A DNA stretch of 64,000 nucleotides. Origin: a virus. Both the position numbers and the translations under genes were made by a program. This document shows positions 17,426 to 26,813 of this stretch, one piece after another. Under the pieces are notes generated by a model. That model saw nothing but the letters and a program-made list of their open reading frames with translations, had not been told where the DNA came from and did no database searches. The stretch's first letter is position 1, and every line of letters starts with the position of its first letter. The stretch covers positions 20,200 to 84,199 of IMG/VR virus record IMGVR_UViG_3300032213_002237. One strand, written 5' to 3'.

Positions 17426-17914
17426 ATGAATGGAATATTGGTTCTTAATTCAGATTATAGTCCCTTAAATGTAACATCGTTTAATCGTGGGTTTAATTTA
17501 GTCTATAAAGGAAAGGCAGAGGTTGTTAAATCATCTGACGAGCCAGTCGTATGTGGTATTGTAAAACTCGTTAGACCCGTTATTATTAGACTTTTAAACT
17601 ACGTTTCAATCACTCGTAGACGTATTCGTGTTAATCGTCATAGAATCATGAGACGTGACCATAATGCTTGTGTTTATTGTGGTTGTAAAAAAGACCTTAC
17701 AATAGACCATATCATCCCTAAATCAAAAGGTGGGGGTAATACATGGGATAACCTAGTTACGTGTTGTATAACGTGTAATTCGAAGAAAGGAGACAAGTTA
17801 TTGAGTGAGATTAATATGAAATTAATGAAAAAACCCACAGAACCTACTATATTTTCGGATTCTGTGGGTCAATCTTTACAAAAAGTTTGGACTGAATATC
17901 AAAAGTCTTTTTAA
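17426..17914 (+). CDS. HNH endonuclease
   Basis: 162 aa from ATG 17426. The N-terminus (MNGILVLNSDYSPLNVTSF) is typical of phage and bacterial HNH proteins of this class. The nuclease core has CVYCG (zinc pair), LTIDHIIPKSKGG (metal-binding Asp-His), NTWDNLVTCC (Asn) and CNSKKGDK (second zinc pair and final motif). Both CxxC-type pairs are intact. Stand-alone HNH enzymes act in packaging, homing or host DNA breakdown; no intron or intein is seen beside it. Confidence 0.9.
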   Translation: MNGILVLNSDYSPLNVTSFNRGFNLVYKGKAEVVKSSDEPVVCGIVKLVRPVIIRLLNYVSITRRRIRVNRHRIMRRDHNACVYCGCKKDLTIDHIIPKSKGGGNTWDNLVTCCITCNSKKGDKLLSEINMKLMKKPTEPTIFSDSVGQSLQKVWTEYQKSF

Positions 17915-19698
17915 AGACCTTGAACTATTGAACTTTTTAATTTCTGTTCCAAAGACTTGATATCGTCTTTAACACCTTCAATATAATTGTGAAGATGTTG
18001 TCTAACACCTTGTTTGATTTGTTTATCATCAAATTTAACTGATTGCGATACAATACCTTTTAATCCTGTTTCTTCACCATTGTTTGATTGTGATGATGAC
18101 TGAATTGCATTTGTTATTGCCTCAGGAACATCATATTCATTTTTAAACATATCTTTAGCAGGTATTTTATCCAATTCTGATTTAATATTATTACCAAGTT
18201 GAGATGATGGTGAAACTTCCAATTTTCCTAAAATATATTCAATTGCTCTGTTTTTAAATTCAGTTTCTTTTCCTTGGAAAATAACATCAAATGATTTTTC
18301 AAATTCTGAATTTGTTGCTTCGTTGATATTGTTATTTCTAAACTTAGTTAACGTATCAAAGAATTTTCTGTAATTTTGTTTGTTGAACTGTTCTGAAAGA
18401 CTACCCAAATTTTTTTCATATTTCTTTGATTTAATCTTATTTGTTATAGTTTCACTTAAACTTTTATTTTCTTTCATTAGTTTTAATTTTCCTGTAATTT
18501 TATTTTCAAGACTTTCACCAAATTTCATCCTTCCAAATTTTGCTCTACAAGTCTCAATCGCAGCATTAATATCATTGTTAGTATTGTTATATCCTTTAGA
18601 TAGTTCTGCCATTTTTTTACAACTCTGTCTGCTAACGTTTACATTATTAATATAATCAGCGGTTGATTTAAGTTTATTAAAATCTTGTAGAATTGAACCA
18701 TTATTTATCGATAACACATTTCCTGATGAACTATTATTTGTTGATGTTGAATTTGTACTTTGAATAGTATTAAATCTATCTACTTGTTTCTTCTTTTCTC
18801 TGTCGATATTCCATTTTTCAAACCAAGTTGATGTATTAATTTCACCACCTGTTGATGTTGATGTCCACGATGTTTGTTTTTCCGCAATATTTTTAATTAC
18901 AGGATTTTGCCAAGCGTACATTGGTTGACCATCTTCATCATAAAAAACTTCTTGTATCCATTTACTTGGGCGTTTTGGTTCCACACCACATTTACCTGAT
19001 GGAATACCAAGCATAATATCGGCAGTTTGTTCTTGGTAGAATTTAATAAAGTTACCAACCAGTTGATTTCTAACCGAATCATTATCACTTAAACGTTTAA
19101 ATGGATTATCAGATGTAAACCATCCTTTACATCCTTTCATCTTAGTTGGAGTTGTTACTTCAGTTGTTTTATCAGTTGTTTTATCAGTTGTTTTATCAGT
19201 TGTTGGTATATATGTTCCATCAGTGACTGCAAATGTTTTACTATCAACTTTTCCACCACCTGAAACCCATTTCACATATTCAGCACCCTTATCAAAATAA
19301 GCATTTTTAAGAGCGTCTGAGGTTTTGTATGTTGATGGTGCTTTGTCAACTTTTAAACTTTTAGTCATTTTTACCTCATCACCATAATCAGGAAATTTTG
19401 ATAATAACCAAGCTCTAAACGCATCACTCTCTGAAGTTTTTGTAAATGGTAATTTTACTTCACTATAAGGTTTTTTGTCTTTTTTCTTATCGTCAGCTTT
19501 AGGTTCGGTTGGTTTTGGTGTAGGTGGTGCGGCAGTTTCCTTTTTCTTCTTGAAGTAATATTTCCCATCGTCAGAAATTGCAGTTTGATAGTTTGTAGTG
19601 TCAGCTTTGTATTGATTATATTTTTCTTGGTTGCATTTTGTATAACCCGCACTAACTAACTGTTCACCTGTCTTTTCTAAAATGAGAATTTTTTTCAT
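17911..19698 (-). CDS. Large hypothetical protein, 595 aa
   Basis: It starts MKKILILEKTGEQLVSAGYT, with a Lys/Pro linker at about 50-80. Residues about 85-130 contain ESDAFRAWLLSKFPDYGDE, which resembles EGDSFRKWFNDTYPKLAQ in the gene at 21138-23399, so both share a small domain. A Thr-rich TTDKTTDKTT stretch follows. The C-terminal 250 residues are helical and probably coiled-coil (VKDDIKSLEQKLKSS). Cysteines (MKGCKGW, GKCGVE) are scattered. First of three large genes read together; virion or injected protein is plausible. Confidence 0.7.
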   Translation of the reverse strand: MKKILILEKTGEQLVSAGYTKCNQEKYNQYKADTTNYQTAISDDGKYYFKKKKETAAPPTPKPTEPKADDKKKDKKPYSEVKLPFTKTSESDAFRAWLLSKFPDYGDEVKMTKSLKVDKAPSTYKTSDALKNAYFDKGAEYVKWVSGGGKVDSKTFAVTDGTYIPTTDKTTDKTTDKTTEVTTPTKMKGCKGWFTSDNPFKRLSDNDSVRNQLVGNFIKFYQEQTADIMLGIPSGKCGVEPKRPSKWIQEVFYDEDGQPMYAWQNPVIKNIAEKQTSWTSTSTGGEINTSTWFEKWNIDREKKKQVDRFNTIQSTNSTSTNNSSSGNVLSINNGSILQDFNKLKSTADYINNVNVSRQSCKKMAELSKGYNNTNNDINAAIETCRAKFGRMKFGESLENKITGKLKLMKENKSLSETITNKIKSKKYEKNLGSLSEQFNKQNYRKFFDTLTKFRNNNINEATNSEFEKSFDVIFQGKETEFKNRAIEYILGKLEVSPSSQLGNNIKSELDKIPAKDMFKNEYDVPEAITNAIQSSSQSNNGEETGLKGIVSQSVKFDDKQIKQGVRQHLHNYIEGVKDDIKSLEQKLKSSIVQGL

Positions 19699-19703
19699 AA
19701 AAA

Positions 19704-21107
19704 TTAATCTTCTTTAAATGTTTTAGTTGTTGTGTCATAAGTATAATCTTTTCCGTTTGCTTTCCAATAACCACTCACGTCAGTATCATTTGTCGCGTCG
19801 TCAATACTTAAACTATTAGCTGTTAGGAATTTTTTGAAATCTTCAAGTGTTTGAGTATATTCTTTTTTACCACCTTCTGCAGGTTTGGTACCACCAATTT
19901 CTTCAACTGTCTTATTTGCAAGTTTTGGGTCAATACACGTAATTTTAACATTCTCACCTAAATTATTTTTCTTTTCAAGGTAAAATTCACCTTCTTTTTC
20001 AATTACAGTTTCTAATTGACCATCATAAACTACTTTAGGATAGTACTTATCTACGTATTCATCTGAACCTAAAGCCTTCACATGGCTATCAGTTATCTTT
20101 TTATCACAAGAACTAATTAACCTTTTCAAAATATCCTGAGCTTCTTCAATATCTACCTGATATAACTCAAATCCAACAAATGTTCCACCTATTAACCCAA
20201 GAGAGACTATAGCTAGAGCAATTTTTACAGGTTTTGTAAGTGGGGGCATCTTAGGTAAGTATTCTTTAAATGCATCATATTGAGCCTTGAATTCCGCTCT
20301 TCTAATACCCTTTAACTTATTTGCGGCTTCCTGTATTTGAGTTTGAGAATCTGCTAATTTTTTCTGTAATTGTTCAAGTGTGACATTTGGATTGTCTGAA
20401 ATAAATTGTTTTGCTCTCGACTCTAAAACATCTGGTTTTACCTTAATTGTTTTAGAAATTGTTTGAATTTCTTTTTTTATTCCTTCACTCAAATTTCCAG
20501 TTTCATCCAACATACCTTTTAATGCATTTGTTAGATTCTTAACATTTGATTCAATTTGGGATTTTGCCCTATAATAATTATTATAAAGTCTATAACCTAG
20601 TTCATCTTGGATTCCCGTACTTTCACCGGATTTAAGTATTGTATCAAGACTTTCACCGTATGTATTATCAGCCGATTTTAAATCGTTTGCCTTTACTGAT
20701 GAAGAAAACAAATCATCTGAAGATAACTCATCCGCCATTTTTTTCAAGCTTGGGTTTGTATTTACTACTGCCGCCGCCATTTTTCCCCTTATCTCTCTAT
20801 TACTAGATTTAACAAGTTTTTCAGCAATATCGTTAACCAAATCATCTGATAATTTACCAGCTCTAATATCTGTAATTATATCATCAAAAGTTTTACCTCC
20901 AGATTGAGCAATTTCATCAAAACTATTTCTAAGTGATTCCGCAACATCGTCAACCCCATCTTTAACCAAATCTTCAAAATCATCGACACTTTTACCAAAA
21001 AGAGTTAAAAATTCATCAATAACACCACCACCAACGGATTCTTTTAAAAGAGGTAATCCTAAAATTTCTCTAAAACGATTAATTTCGTATAAAATTTCTT
21101 TTTCCAT
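19704..21107 (-). CDS. Large helical protein with one membrane segment
   Basis: 467 aa. A leader-like start (MEKEILYEINRFREILGLPL, then LLKES) is followed by long helices. One strong membrane helix lies at about 295-318 (VKIALAIVSLGLIGGTFVGF). The C-terminal part is acidic and ends in a small beta segment (SGYWKANGKDYTYDTTT). TATTTATT stands before the ATG. The size, coiled coil and single membrane span would suit a protein delivered with the DNA or a tape-measure-like part. No family recognised. Confidence 0.7.
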   Translation of the reverse strand: MEKEILYEINRFREILGLPLLKESVGGGVIDEFLTLFGKSVDDFEDLVKDGVDDVAESLRNSFDEIAQSGGKTFDDIITDIRAGKLSDDLVNDIAEKLVKSSNREIRGKMAAAVVNTNPSLKKMADELSSDDLFSSSVKANDLKSADNTYGESLDTILKSGESTGIQDELGYRLYNNYYRAKSQIESNVKNLTNALKGMLDETGNLSEGIKKEIQTISKTIKVKPDVLESRAKQFISDNPNVTLEQLQKKLADSQTQIQEAANKLKGIRRAEFKAQYDAFKEYLPKMPPLTKPVKIALAIVSLGLIGGTFVGFELYQVDIEEAQDILKRLISSCDKKITDSHVKALGSDEYVDKYYPKVVYDGQLETVIEKEGEFYLEKKNNLGENVKITCIDPKLANKTVEEIGGTKPAEGGKKEYTQTLEDFKKFLTANSLSIDDATNDTDVSGYWKANGKDYTYDTTTKTFKED

Positions 21108-21137
21108 AACAATTGTTTTTTTATAATAAATATAGGG

Positions 21138-23399
21138 TTATTCATTAACAGGTTCATCTAACACAATTAATTCTATTTCATCATTAGATTCTTCCACTTT
21201 TTTTGCAGATTCTTCCATTATTTTATGTAAATCTTTAATAAACTCATCTGCGGATTTTTTTCTATCTTCCTCGTTTTTAATTGTTTCAGTATAATATTGT
21301 TTTTGTATTGCTTGTTGAATTTTAGGATTTGAAACTAACTCATCCAAATCTTTATTACTTAAATTATTTAATGAATTAACAAATTCGGTTCTGTCATCAC
21401 CATTTAAAAATGATAGAGCCATCGCCCAAAGTTCTTGTTCTTCCTGAGTTAATGTTTTCTTACCTCTATTTTTTAATATTTCATTCATTTTATTTACTTG
21501 TTTAACTAAATAAACACCAGCAGGTGCTCCATAAACTAAAATATTAATTAGAGGGTTAGATATCTTTCGACCTATTGGTGCTTTAGCAGTTTTCTTAATA
21601 CCATCCACCACATCTTTACTTGCCTTTTGAACTACATCTTTATATTCTTCAGTGCCAAGTTCTTTAATAACTCTTTGTTCCTGAGGTTTCATATTTTTTA
21701 ACAAGTCATCAACTTGTGTTTTGGTTGCATTAGGTGGTAATGATTTTAATTGTGATTCAACAGATTCAATGACTTCATCACCAAATTTTGCAGATTTCAA
21801 TGCTGATTTAACAGGTGCCGACGCCATTAATAATGGTAAGAAAACGTATGCTAAATCCATTTTAATGGCATCTTTATCTTGGGCTTCAACACTTTTCTTT
21901 AAAGAATATAAATTAAGTGCCGTGTCAGCGGCTAACTCGGCAAGTAATGCGGAAGTTGGGCCTAAACTCAATCCACCTGATAATAATGCCACGGCAATCA
22001 TACCACCCAACTGTATATATAATCCGTATTCATTCCAAAACGAACTTTCACAAGGTATTTTTGGTGAATCCCATTTTGCCATAAAAGATTGTCCTTTAGA
22101 ATTTTTATAATATTTTCCAACAATATTACCATATTTATTTCTTTTTGTACCATTAATTATTTCTTGAAGGAATCCCGAGACCGCTTCTACATCACAATTA
22201 TTAAGTGCATAATCAATTGCTTCTTGAGTAAAAAGTTGTTTAATTAATGGGTCACCAGATGCTTTATCAAGTGCTTCTCCTTTAATTTTTTCTTCATATA
22301 AATCAATTAGTTCTTCTAAAACTTCATCTTTGGTTTTCCCCTGTATATAAACTTTTATTTTTGTTTTAGGTTCTGTCCAATAGTTAAACTCATACCCCCC
22401 ATAACCACCCGTTGTTTTATTATATTGACTTAATGGTAATTCGGCTGGGAATTTTGAAAAATCAAAAACTTCTTTTAAATATTTTTCTTTTTCTTCTTGA
22501 ACTTTTTTCTCATACTCTATACGTTGTATTTCTTTGTTTACACGCTGAGGAACGTAAGTTGCTGTATTATCTTGTTTTGCGGTTATATCAACTTTTGGTA
22601 TTTTAAACTCAGATTCACCTTTTGGAGTGTTGCCATCAGGAAATAATCGTTTATAATCTTTATAAGCCTCATAAACTTTTTTACCTTTAAACGCGCCTTC
22701 TTTAAAAGTTGCATTTGCCACTTTATTAATATAAGAATTACAAAATGCCCCACTTCTATCTAATTGATTTTTTTGTGCTAATTTTGGGTAAGTATCGTTA
22801 AACCATTTTCTGAACGAGTCACCTTCAGTTTTATTTTTAAAAACACATCCTGAATCAATTGCTTTTTGTTCTGCTTTCTTTTGTTGAGTAACTGTTCTTT
22901 GTTTTTGAAATTCATCTAATAGTTGACCTGATGTTTTTCCAAATAAATTTTTCATTTGGATTGATATTTCAGGTATTAATGTTGACTGAGGTCCAGTAGG
23001 TTTATATCCAGCATACACACCTTTATTTTTTTTGTTGTTATAATCTTTTAAAGACTTAACAAAAATATCATTCTCTAACACAATAGATGCAGGTGTGGGA
23101 TTTGGTTGATTAAATCCTTGTAGTCCAAAATCTGGACTTATTGCTCCATACCCTGCGTCTGAAAATCCTTTTTGAATTTTCATTAAATCAGGTAAAGTAG
23201 TTCCATTCAATCCACTTAAATAAGTTACCCATTCAGGCCCTGATGAGGTTTTATTTTTAGACAATTTTAAACCTTGTTCTAAAATAGTCGGCCAAGTATA
23301 TTGTTCAATAATTAACTGAGTATTTTCATTCAATGTCTTTGATGAGTCGTAATTCATCATCAACAATACTCTTTCTAATAATTCTTTTTTAGTTTCCAT
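21138..23399 (-). CDS. Large hypothetical protein, about 753 aa, with hydrophobic centre
   Basis: I start at the ATG at 23399 (METKKELLERVLLMMNYDSS), which abuts the upstream gene; an earlier in-frame start would overlap it. A leader-like helix is followed by Q/N-rich sequence. The FRKWFNDTYP domain (about 195-240) is shared with the 17911-19698 protein. Hydrophobic stretches at about 470-500 (LGGMIAVALLSGGLSLGP) and about 530-545 could be membrane-inserting. The C-terminus is acidic and helical. In large phages, such proteins are often internal or ejected. Confidence 0.7.
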   Translation of the reverse strand: METKKELLERVLLMMNYDSSKTLNENTQLIIEQYTWPTILEQGLKLSKNKTSSGPEWVTYLSGLNGTTLPDLMKIQKGFSDAGYGAISPDFGLQGFNQPNPTPASIVLENDIFVKSLKDYNNKKNKGVYAGYKPTGPQSTLIPEISIQMKNLFGKTSGQLLDEFQKQRTVTQQKKAEQKAIDSGCVFKNKTEGDSFRKWFNDTYPKLAQKNQLDRSGAFCNSYINKVANATFKEGAFKGKKVYEAYKDYKRLFPDGNTPKGESEFKIPKVDITAKQDNTATYVPQRVNKEIQRIEYEKKVQEEKEKYLKEVFDFSKFPAELPLSQYNKTTGGYGGYEFNYWTEPKTKIKVYIQGKTKDEVLEELIDLYEEKIKGEALDKASGDPLIKQLFTQEAIDYALNNCDVEAVSGFLQEIINGTKRNKYGNIVGKYYKNSKGQSFMAKWDSPKIPCESSFWNEYGLYIQLGGMIAVALLSGGLSLGPTSALLAELAADTALNLYSLKKSVEAQDKDAIKMDLAYVFLPLLMASAPVKSALKSAKFGDEVIESVESQLKSLPPNATKTQVDDLLKNMKPQEQRVIKELGTEEYKDVVQKASKDVVDGIKKTAKAPIGRKISNPLINILVYGAPAGVYLVKQVNKMNEILKNRGKKTLTQEEQELWAMALSFLNGDDRTEFVNSLNNLSNKDLDELVSNPKIQQAIQKQYYTETIKNEEDRKKSADEFIKDLHKIMEESAKKVEESNDEIELIVLDEPVNE

Positions 23400-23400
23400 T

Positions 23401-23661
23401 TTACCAAACTTGATTTGCATTACCACGTTTAACGCCTGAGTCCCATTTCTCTCCCTTCTTACCTAACATGTTTGCGGGACCTCTAACCGTTGCATATAAC
23501 TCATCCCAATTTTGGGCTCTCTTATTTGTATTAGTAGTTCCCCCCCCACCACCAGCAGCGGCAGCGTCTTGTTCACCTAACTCATCTTTACTACTTTTTT
23601 TTCCGTTATTGGTAGTCAATTCTTTAAGCAATGAAATTATGTAATCAACGTCTTGTATCAT
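23401..23661 (-). CDS. Small Gly/Ala-rich protein
   Basis: 86 aa. A helical head (MIQDVDYIISLLKELTTNNG) is followed by a flexible AAAAGGGGG linker and a tail with WDELYATVRGPANMLGKKG. TATTTATG precedes the start. It may be the first gene of the block of three large proteins. Function unknown. Confidence 0.6.
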   Translation of the reverse strand: MIQDVDYIISLLKELTTNNGKKSSKDELGEQDAAAAGGGGGTTNTNKRAQNWDELYATVRGPANMLGKKGEKWDSGVKRGNANQVW

Positions 23662-23703
23662 TATTACATAAATATAAGTTAACCAATAAAAAAAGTGGAG
23701 TTA

Positions 23704-24039
23704 TTAGAATAAAAACGAAGGTGGGATTTTCTTTGGATTTGATGTGTAATATTCTTCCATGAAATCTTTCAACTCATCAGTATCAACTTCGTATTCTTTT
23801 TCATCTGACGCTTCTTCATCAATAATTAATTCGTCAATATCTTCTTCATATATGATTGGTAAATCACTTGATTCGTAGTCATAGTTTTCTAAAATGAAAA
23901 AACCAGACTTTTCAACAAAGTCCAGTTCAAATTCATGTTCCCTTATTTCGTCTTCACCATCCTCGTTTAATCTGAAACTAACTTGTATGATTTCAGATTT
24001 TGGATTGTAATAGTAATCGACGATTTCCTTGAGTTTCAT
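23704..24039 (-). CDS. Acidic hypothetical protein
   Basis: 111 aa if started at MKLKEIVDYYYNPKSEIIQV, which removes an overlap with the upstream gene; the longest frame begins at 24078. The first half is beta-like, followed by a long acidic stretch (EEDIDELIIDEEASDEKE) and a short basic end. Immediately downstream of the zinc-ribbon gene and probably translated with it. Confidence 0.6.
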   Translation of the reverse strand: MKLKEIVDYYYNPKSEIIQVSFRLNEDGEDEIREHEFELDFVEKSGFFILENYDYESSDLPIIYEEDIDELIIDEEASDEKEYEVDTDELKDFMEEYYTSNPKKIPPSFLF

Positions 24040-24043
24040 TTCC

Positions 24044-24511
24044 TTAAATGATTTTCTTGAACCACTTAAGTGATTCATTGATTTGTTCTTGAACTAAATA
24101 AGCCTTTGATTTTACTTTAATACCTTCTTCAATTTCTTCCATAGAATATGCTTTAGTTCCACACTGTTCACATTGTTCACCTTCTTTCATTTCACCATTA
24201 CATTGTTCACATGTTTCACCCTCACTCATAGATGAACACTGTTCACACATTTCACCTTCATATAATCCACTACATTGTTCACAAACTTTCTTAAGTTTTT
24301 GATTAATGTTGGTGTTTTTATATTCAGTAACATCACCTCTATTATTAACGGTAATTCCTTTTTCATCTAACGCCAAATTTTCAACATTAAGAATTTGTTC
24401 TTTTGGTGTGTTAAATCCACGACTAACATATCCATCATATGGACTTCTGTGTTTATCTTGTATTGATTCTTTTTCTTCTTTAGTAATATTCAAAAAAAAT
24501 GCGTTTCTCAT
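24044..24511 (-). CDS. Class D leader protein with five CEQC zinc knuckles
   Basis: 155 aa. The leader MRNAFFLNITKEEKESIQDK resembles other class D leaders. Residues about 90-140 contain serial Cys pairs CEQCSG, CEQCSS, CEQCNG, CEQCGT, each followed by E/G-rich turns, like zinc-ribbon sequences. The end (MEEIEEGIKVKSKAYLVQEQ) is helical. A zinc-binding internal protein is the simplest reading. TATTTATC precedes the start. Confidence 0.7.
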   Translation of the reverse strand: MRNAFFLNITKEEKESIQDKHRSPYDGYVSRGFNTPKEQILNVENLALDEKGITVNNRGDVTEYKNTNINQKLKKVCEQCSGLYEGEMCEQCSSMSEGETCEQCNGEMKEGEQCEQCGTKAYSMEEIEEGIKVKSKAYLVQEQINESLKWFKKII

Positions 24512-24575
24512 ATATAATTGTTTTCTAGATAAATATATGGTTGATTGAATAATATTAATTTATTATATTTTACAC

Positions 24576-25085
24576 ATGGAAAAACCTTATCAACTATTAC
24601 AACCAGTTTTTAAAGACCATCGTGGGTCTTTTACCCCAATCAAACTTTCTGACAAGTGGGTTCAATCAAATATTAGTATAAACGACGATATATTTGTCTT
24701 TCGTGGATTACATTATCAAGATGAACCAATGGCTCAAACCAAATTGGTTTCAGTTATTCAAGGAAAAATTATTGATTTTGTTGTTAACTTGGATAAAAAC
24801 AGTGAAGATTTTGGTAAGTTAGAAACATTTGTTTTAACCTCAGGTGAATCGGTATATGTTCCAAAAGGTTATGCTCACGGATTTTTGACACTTCAAAGTG
24901 GAACAGTTGTTAACTACTTAGTAGATAATGATTATTCTAAAGAACACGAAGGATGTATTCAATGGGATACCGTAGAAGAAGTAAAAGATATTATCGCAAA
25001 GTACATGAGAGGTTTCAACTTTAAAGTTAGAATTAGTGATAAAGACACTGAAGGAATTACATTAGAAGAATATAAAAACAAATGA
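24576..25085 (+). CDS. rmlC-like: RmlC-like dTDP-4-dehydrorhamnose 3,5-epimerase
   Basis: 169 aa, close to the family length. Cupin-type epimerase signatures appear in order: DHRGSF, FRGLHYQ (catalytic His region), KLVSVIQGKIIDFVVNL with the Asp, SEDFGK, and VPKGYAHGF with the second conserved His. The family epimerises C3 and C5 of dTDP-4-keto-6-deoxyglucose on the route to L-rhamnose. No other rhamnose gene is in view, so it may complement host enzymes or alter surface glycans. TATATTTT lies about 4 nt before the ATG. Overlaps the next gene by ATGA. Confidence 0.88.
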   Translation: MEKPYQLLQPVFKDHRGSFTPIKLSDKWVQSNISINDDIFVFRGLHYQDEPMAQTKLVSVIQGKIIDFVVNLDKNSEDFGKLETFVLTSGESVYVPKGYAHGFLTLQSGTVVNYLVDNDYSKEHEGCIQWDTVEEVKDIIAKYMRGFNFKVRISDKDTEGITLEEYKNK

Positions 25086-25318
25086 CAAAAGAAGAAGTAG
25101 AAGAATTGGCGGAAGGCGCAATTCTATTAGATGGATTTGACGATTGTATTACAGGTGTTGTTGAAGAGTTTGGTAATGGTATAAGAATACTTTATTCACG
25201 TGATAAAATACTTAAGTCATTACAAAAAGATATGTCTTATGAAGATGCTTTAGAATATTATTACTACAATATTGTTGGTGGATATTTCGGTGAAAGAAAT
25301 CCTTTGTTTTTACTTTAG
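25082..25318 (+). CDS. Hypothetical protein coupled to rmlC-like gene
   Basis: 78 aa, MTKEEVEELAEGAILLDGFD; acidic, one-domain alpha/beta. ATGA overlap with the epimerase gene implies translational coupling. Its sequence (GNGIRILYSRDKILKSLQ, EDALEYYYYNIVGGYFG) matches no family I can name, but the pattern is common in phages. Confidence 0.65.
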   Translation: MTKEEVEELAEGAILLDGFDDCITGVVEEFGNGIRILYSRDKILKSLQKDMSYEDALEYYYYNIVGGYFGERNPLFLL

Positions 25319-25917
25319 AAGTAATTTGCGTAAAACGAAATAATTTTTGGTGCGTATCTTCTTAAAGAAGAATTAATGTTTTCCACTGTCACTTCTTTAT
25401 TTTCATCTTCAAGTATACTGATTACTCCGTTTACCATTTCACCTTGAGCTTTATCAGCCATATCTAATAACTCATCAAAGGCTTCGTTAGTATCACTATA
25501 CTTGTGTTCGTGAGCCAATCTTTCTTTACCCATATAAAGATATGGTGCCGCCGAAAACATATTAACAACACTAGCTTCTCTTAATTTATTTAGATATCTT
25601 TTTATAAACAACATGTTGAAATGTTTTACTAACATCGCATGTTGTGTTAAATCAGTTGATTTATTTTCTTTAATATTTTTTTTCATTTTTCTTTCTCTCA
25701 TTTCATCAAACTCAGATTCATACATCCATTTATCCTCATCCAATAGATAAAGACTTGACCCATTGTCCCATTTAACAACATATTGGACAAATCCAGGTCC
25801 TTTTTGTATTCCTTTAACAGTTCCTCTATCACCAAAAGATAATTGAGGTTCACCTAAAAGTTCAATGATAACAATTCTATCACCAGATTTAAGTTCAGGA
25901 TTTAATTTCTTACTCAT
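25315..25917 (-). CDS. Protein with an N-terminal DUF4314-like domain
   Basis: 200 aa. Residues 10-65 fit a small beta-barrel (GDRIVIIELLGEPQ, GDRGTVKGIQKG, VKWDNGSSLYLLDEDKW), as in DUF4314. The rest is helical with no known motif. It converges with the 78-aa gene and diverges from the membrane protein at 25933 across a palindromic TATTTATA element. Confidence 0.65.
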   Translation of the reverse strand: MSKKLNPELKSGDRIVIIELLGEPQLSFGDRGTVKGIQKGPGFVQYVVKWDNGSSLYLLDEDKWMYESEFDEMRERKMKKNIKENKSTDLTQHAMLVKHFNMLFIKRYLNKLREASVVNMFSAAPYLYMGKERLAHEHKYSDTNEAFDELLDMADKAQGEMVNGVISILEDENKEVTVENINSSLRRYAPKIISFYANYF

Positions 25918-25931
25918 ATATTTATAAATAT
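25918..25931. promoter_or_regulatory. Palindromic bidirectional late-promoter-like element
   Basis: ATATTTATAAATAT, identical to the 14-mer at 15322, directly between the start codons of two divergent genes. Confidence 0.6.
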
Positions 25932-25932
25932 A

Positions 25933-26553
25933 ATGAAATATCTAATTAAAGAATCTCAAAAGAAAATTATCCTTGAAGCAATAAATGATAGGATTAAAGA
26001 AGTTCAAGAAGATGGTGTTGAACTAACAAAAAAAATTATTGAAGACACCAAATCACACGCTTCAATAAACTTAAAAATGATGCTCACATGGGGAGCGGCA
26101 ATCGGAGGGTTTATGGGGCCAATCATGCAATGGTTAAATGGAAAAGTGCCTGAGTTAACAGAAAAAGATTTATCATTAATTGCCGCAGGTATTGCTTCGG
26201 TAATATTTTTCGAAGAAAGAAGTTTTACCAAATCAATAATTAAAAAGATTAAAGAAGACGGACTTGAAGGGCCTTTTAAGTTGGGTGCTATCAAAGCTAA
26301 TCAACTTAAAACTGTTTTAGCTGGTTTTTTAAAGAGTTTAAATTTATCAGCCTTTACCGTAACAAATATGTTAAGTTACGCATTCTTGGTTCCTATTATA
26401 CCAATGATATATGACGCTGTCTCTGAAGGTATATGGGATATAAAAGATACTGAAATGTTGGTTAAATCATTATCGGCATTTGGATTGATAACAATTTCAG
26501 GTAATTTCTTAAAACGACTTATGGATTTAATCGTTGATAGAATTACTAAATAA
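25933..26553 (+). CDS. Class A leader protein with several membrane segments
   Basis: 206 aa. The leader MKYLIKESQKKIILEAINDR is followed by about four hydrophobic segments: MMLTWGAAIGGFMGPIMQW, LSLIAAGIASVIFF, LSAFTVTNMLSYAFLVPIIP and LSAFGLITISGNF. Charged linkers lie between them. An integral membrane protein carrying the common leader; holin or ejection-channel roles are conceivable, but nothing in the sequence proves either. Confidence 0.7.
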   Translation: MKYLIKESQKKIILEAINDRIKEVQEDGVELTKKIIEDTKSHASINLKMMLTWGAAIGGFMGPIMQWLNGKVPELTEKDLSLIAAGIASVIFFEERSFTKSIIKKIKEDGLEGPFKLGAIKANQLKTVLAGFLKSLNLSAFTVTNMLSYAFLVPIIPMIYDAVSEGIWDIKDTEMLVKSLSAFGLITISGNFLKRLMDLIVDRITK

Positions 26554-26812
26554 AATCAATCTTTAATTCCAAATCAGACGTTCCTCTGAATATTCTGTGA
26601 TAAGTCCCTTCAGGAATTAATAATACTTGTCCTTCAGTTAACTCTATAGGTAGTTGATTATCCATTTGAAATTTCCATCCATCACCTTGTACCACTTCAA
26701 TCAATCTATCTTCTCTATCACGATGCCATTGTAGTTCACCACTATCAACATTGGATTTAAAAACTCTAATCTTTGAAGTTTCTGTTAGTTTTCTATCTTT
26801 ATACGGTTTCAT
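26546..26812 (-). CDS. Small cupin-fold protein
   Basis: 88 aa from MKPYKDRKLTETSKIRVFKS; a longer in-frame start would overlap the gene before it. Cupin motif 1 is WHRDREDRLIEVVQGDGW, and motif 2 is GQVLLIPEGTYHRIF, giving His and Glu metal ligands. Single-domain cupins bind metals or small ligands; no substrate can be inferred. Confidence 0.75.
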   Translation of the reverse strand: MKPYKDRKLTETSKIRVFKSNVDSGELQWHRDREDRLIEVVQGDGWKFQMDNQLPIELTEGQVLLIPEGTYHRIFRGTSDLELKIDFI

Positions 26813-26813
26813 A

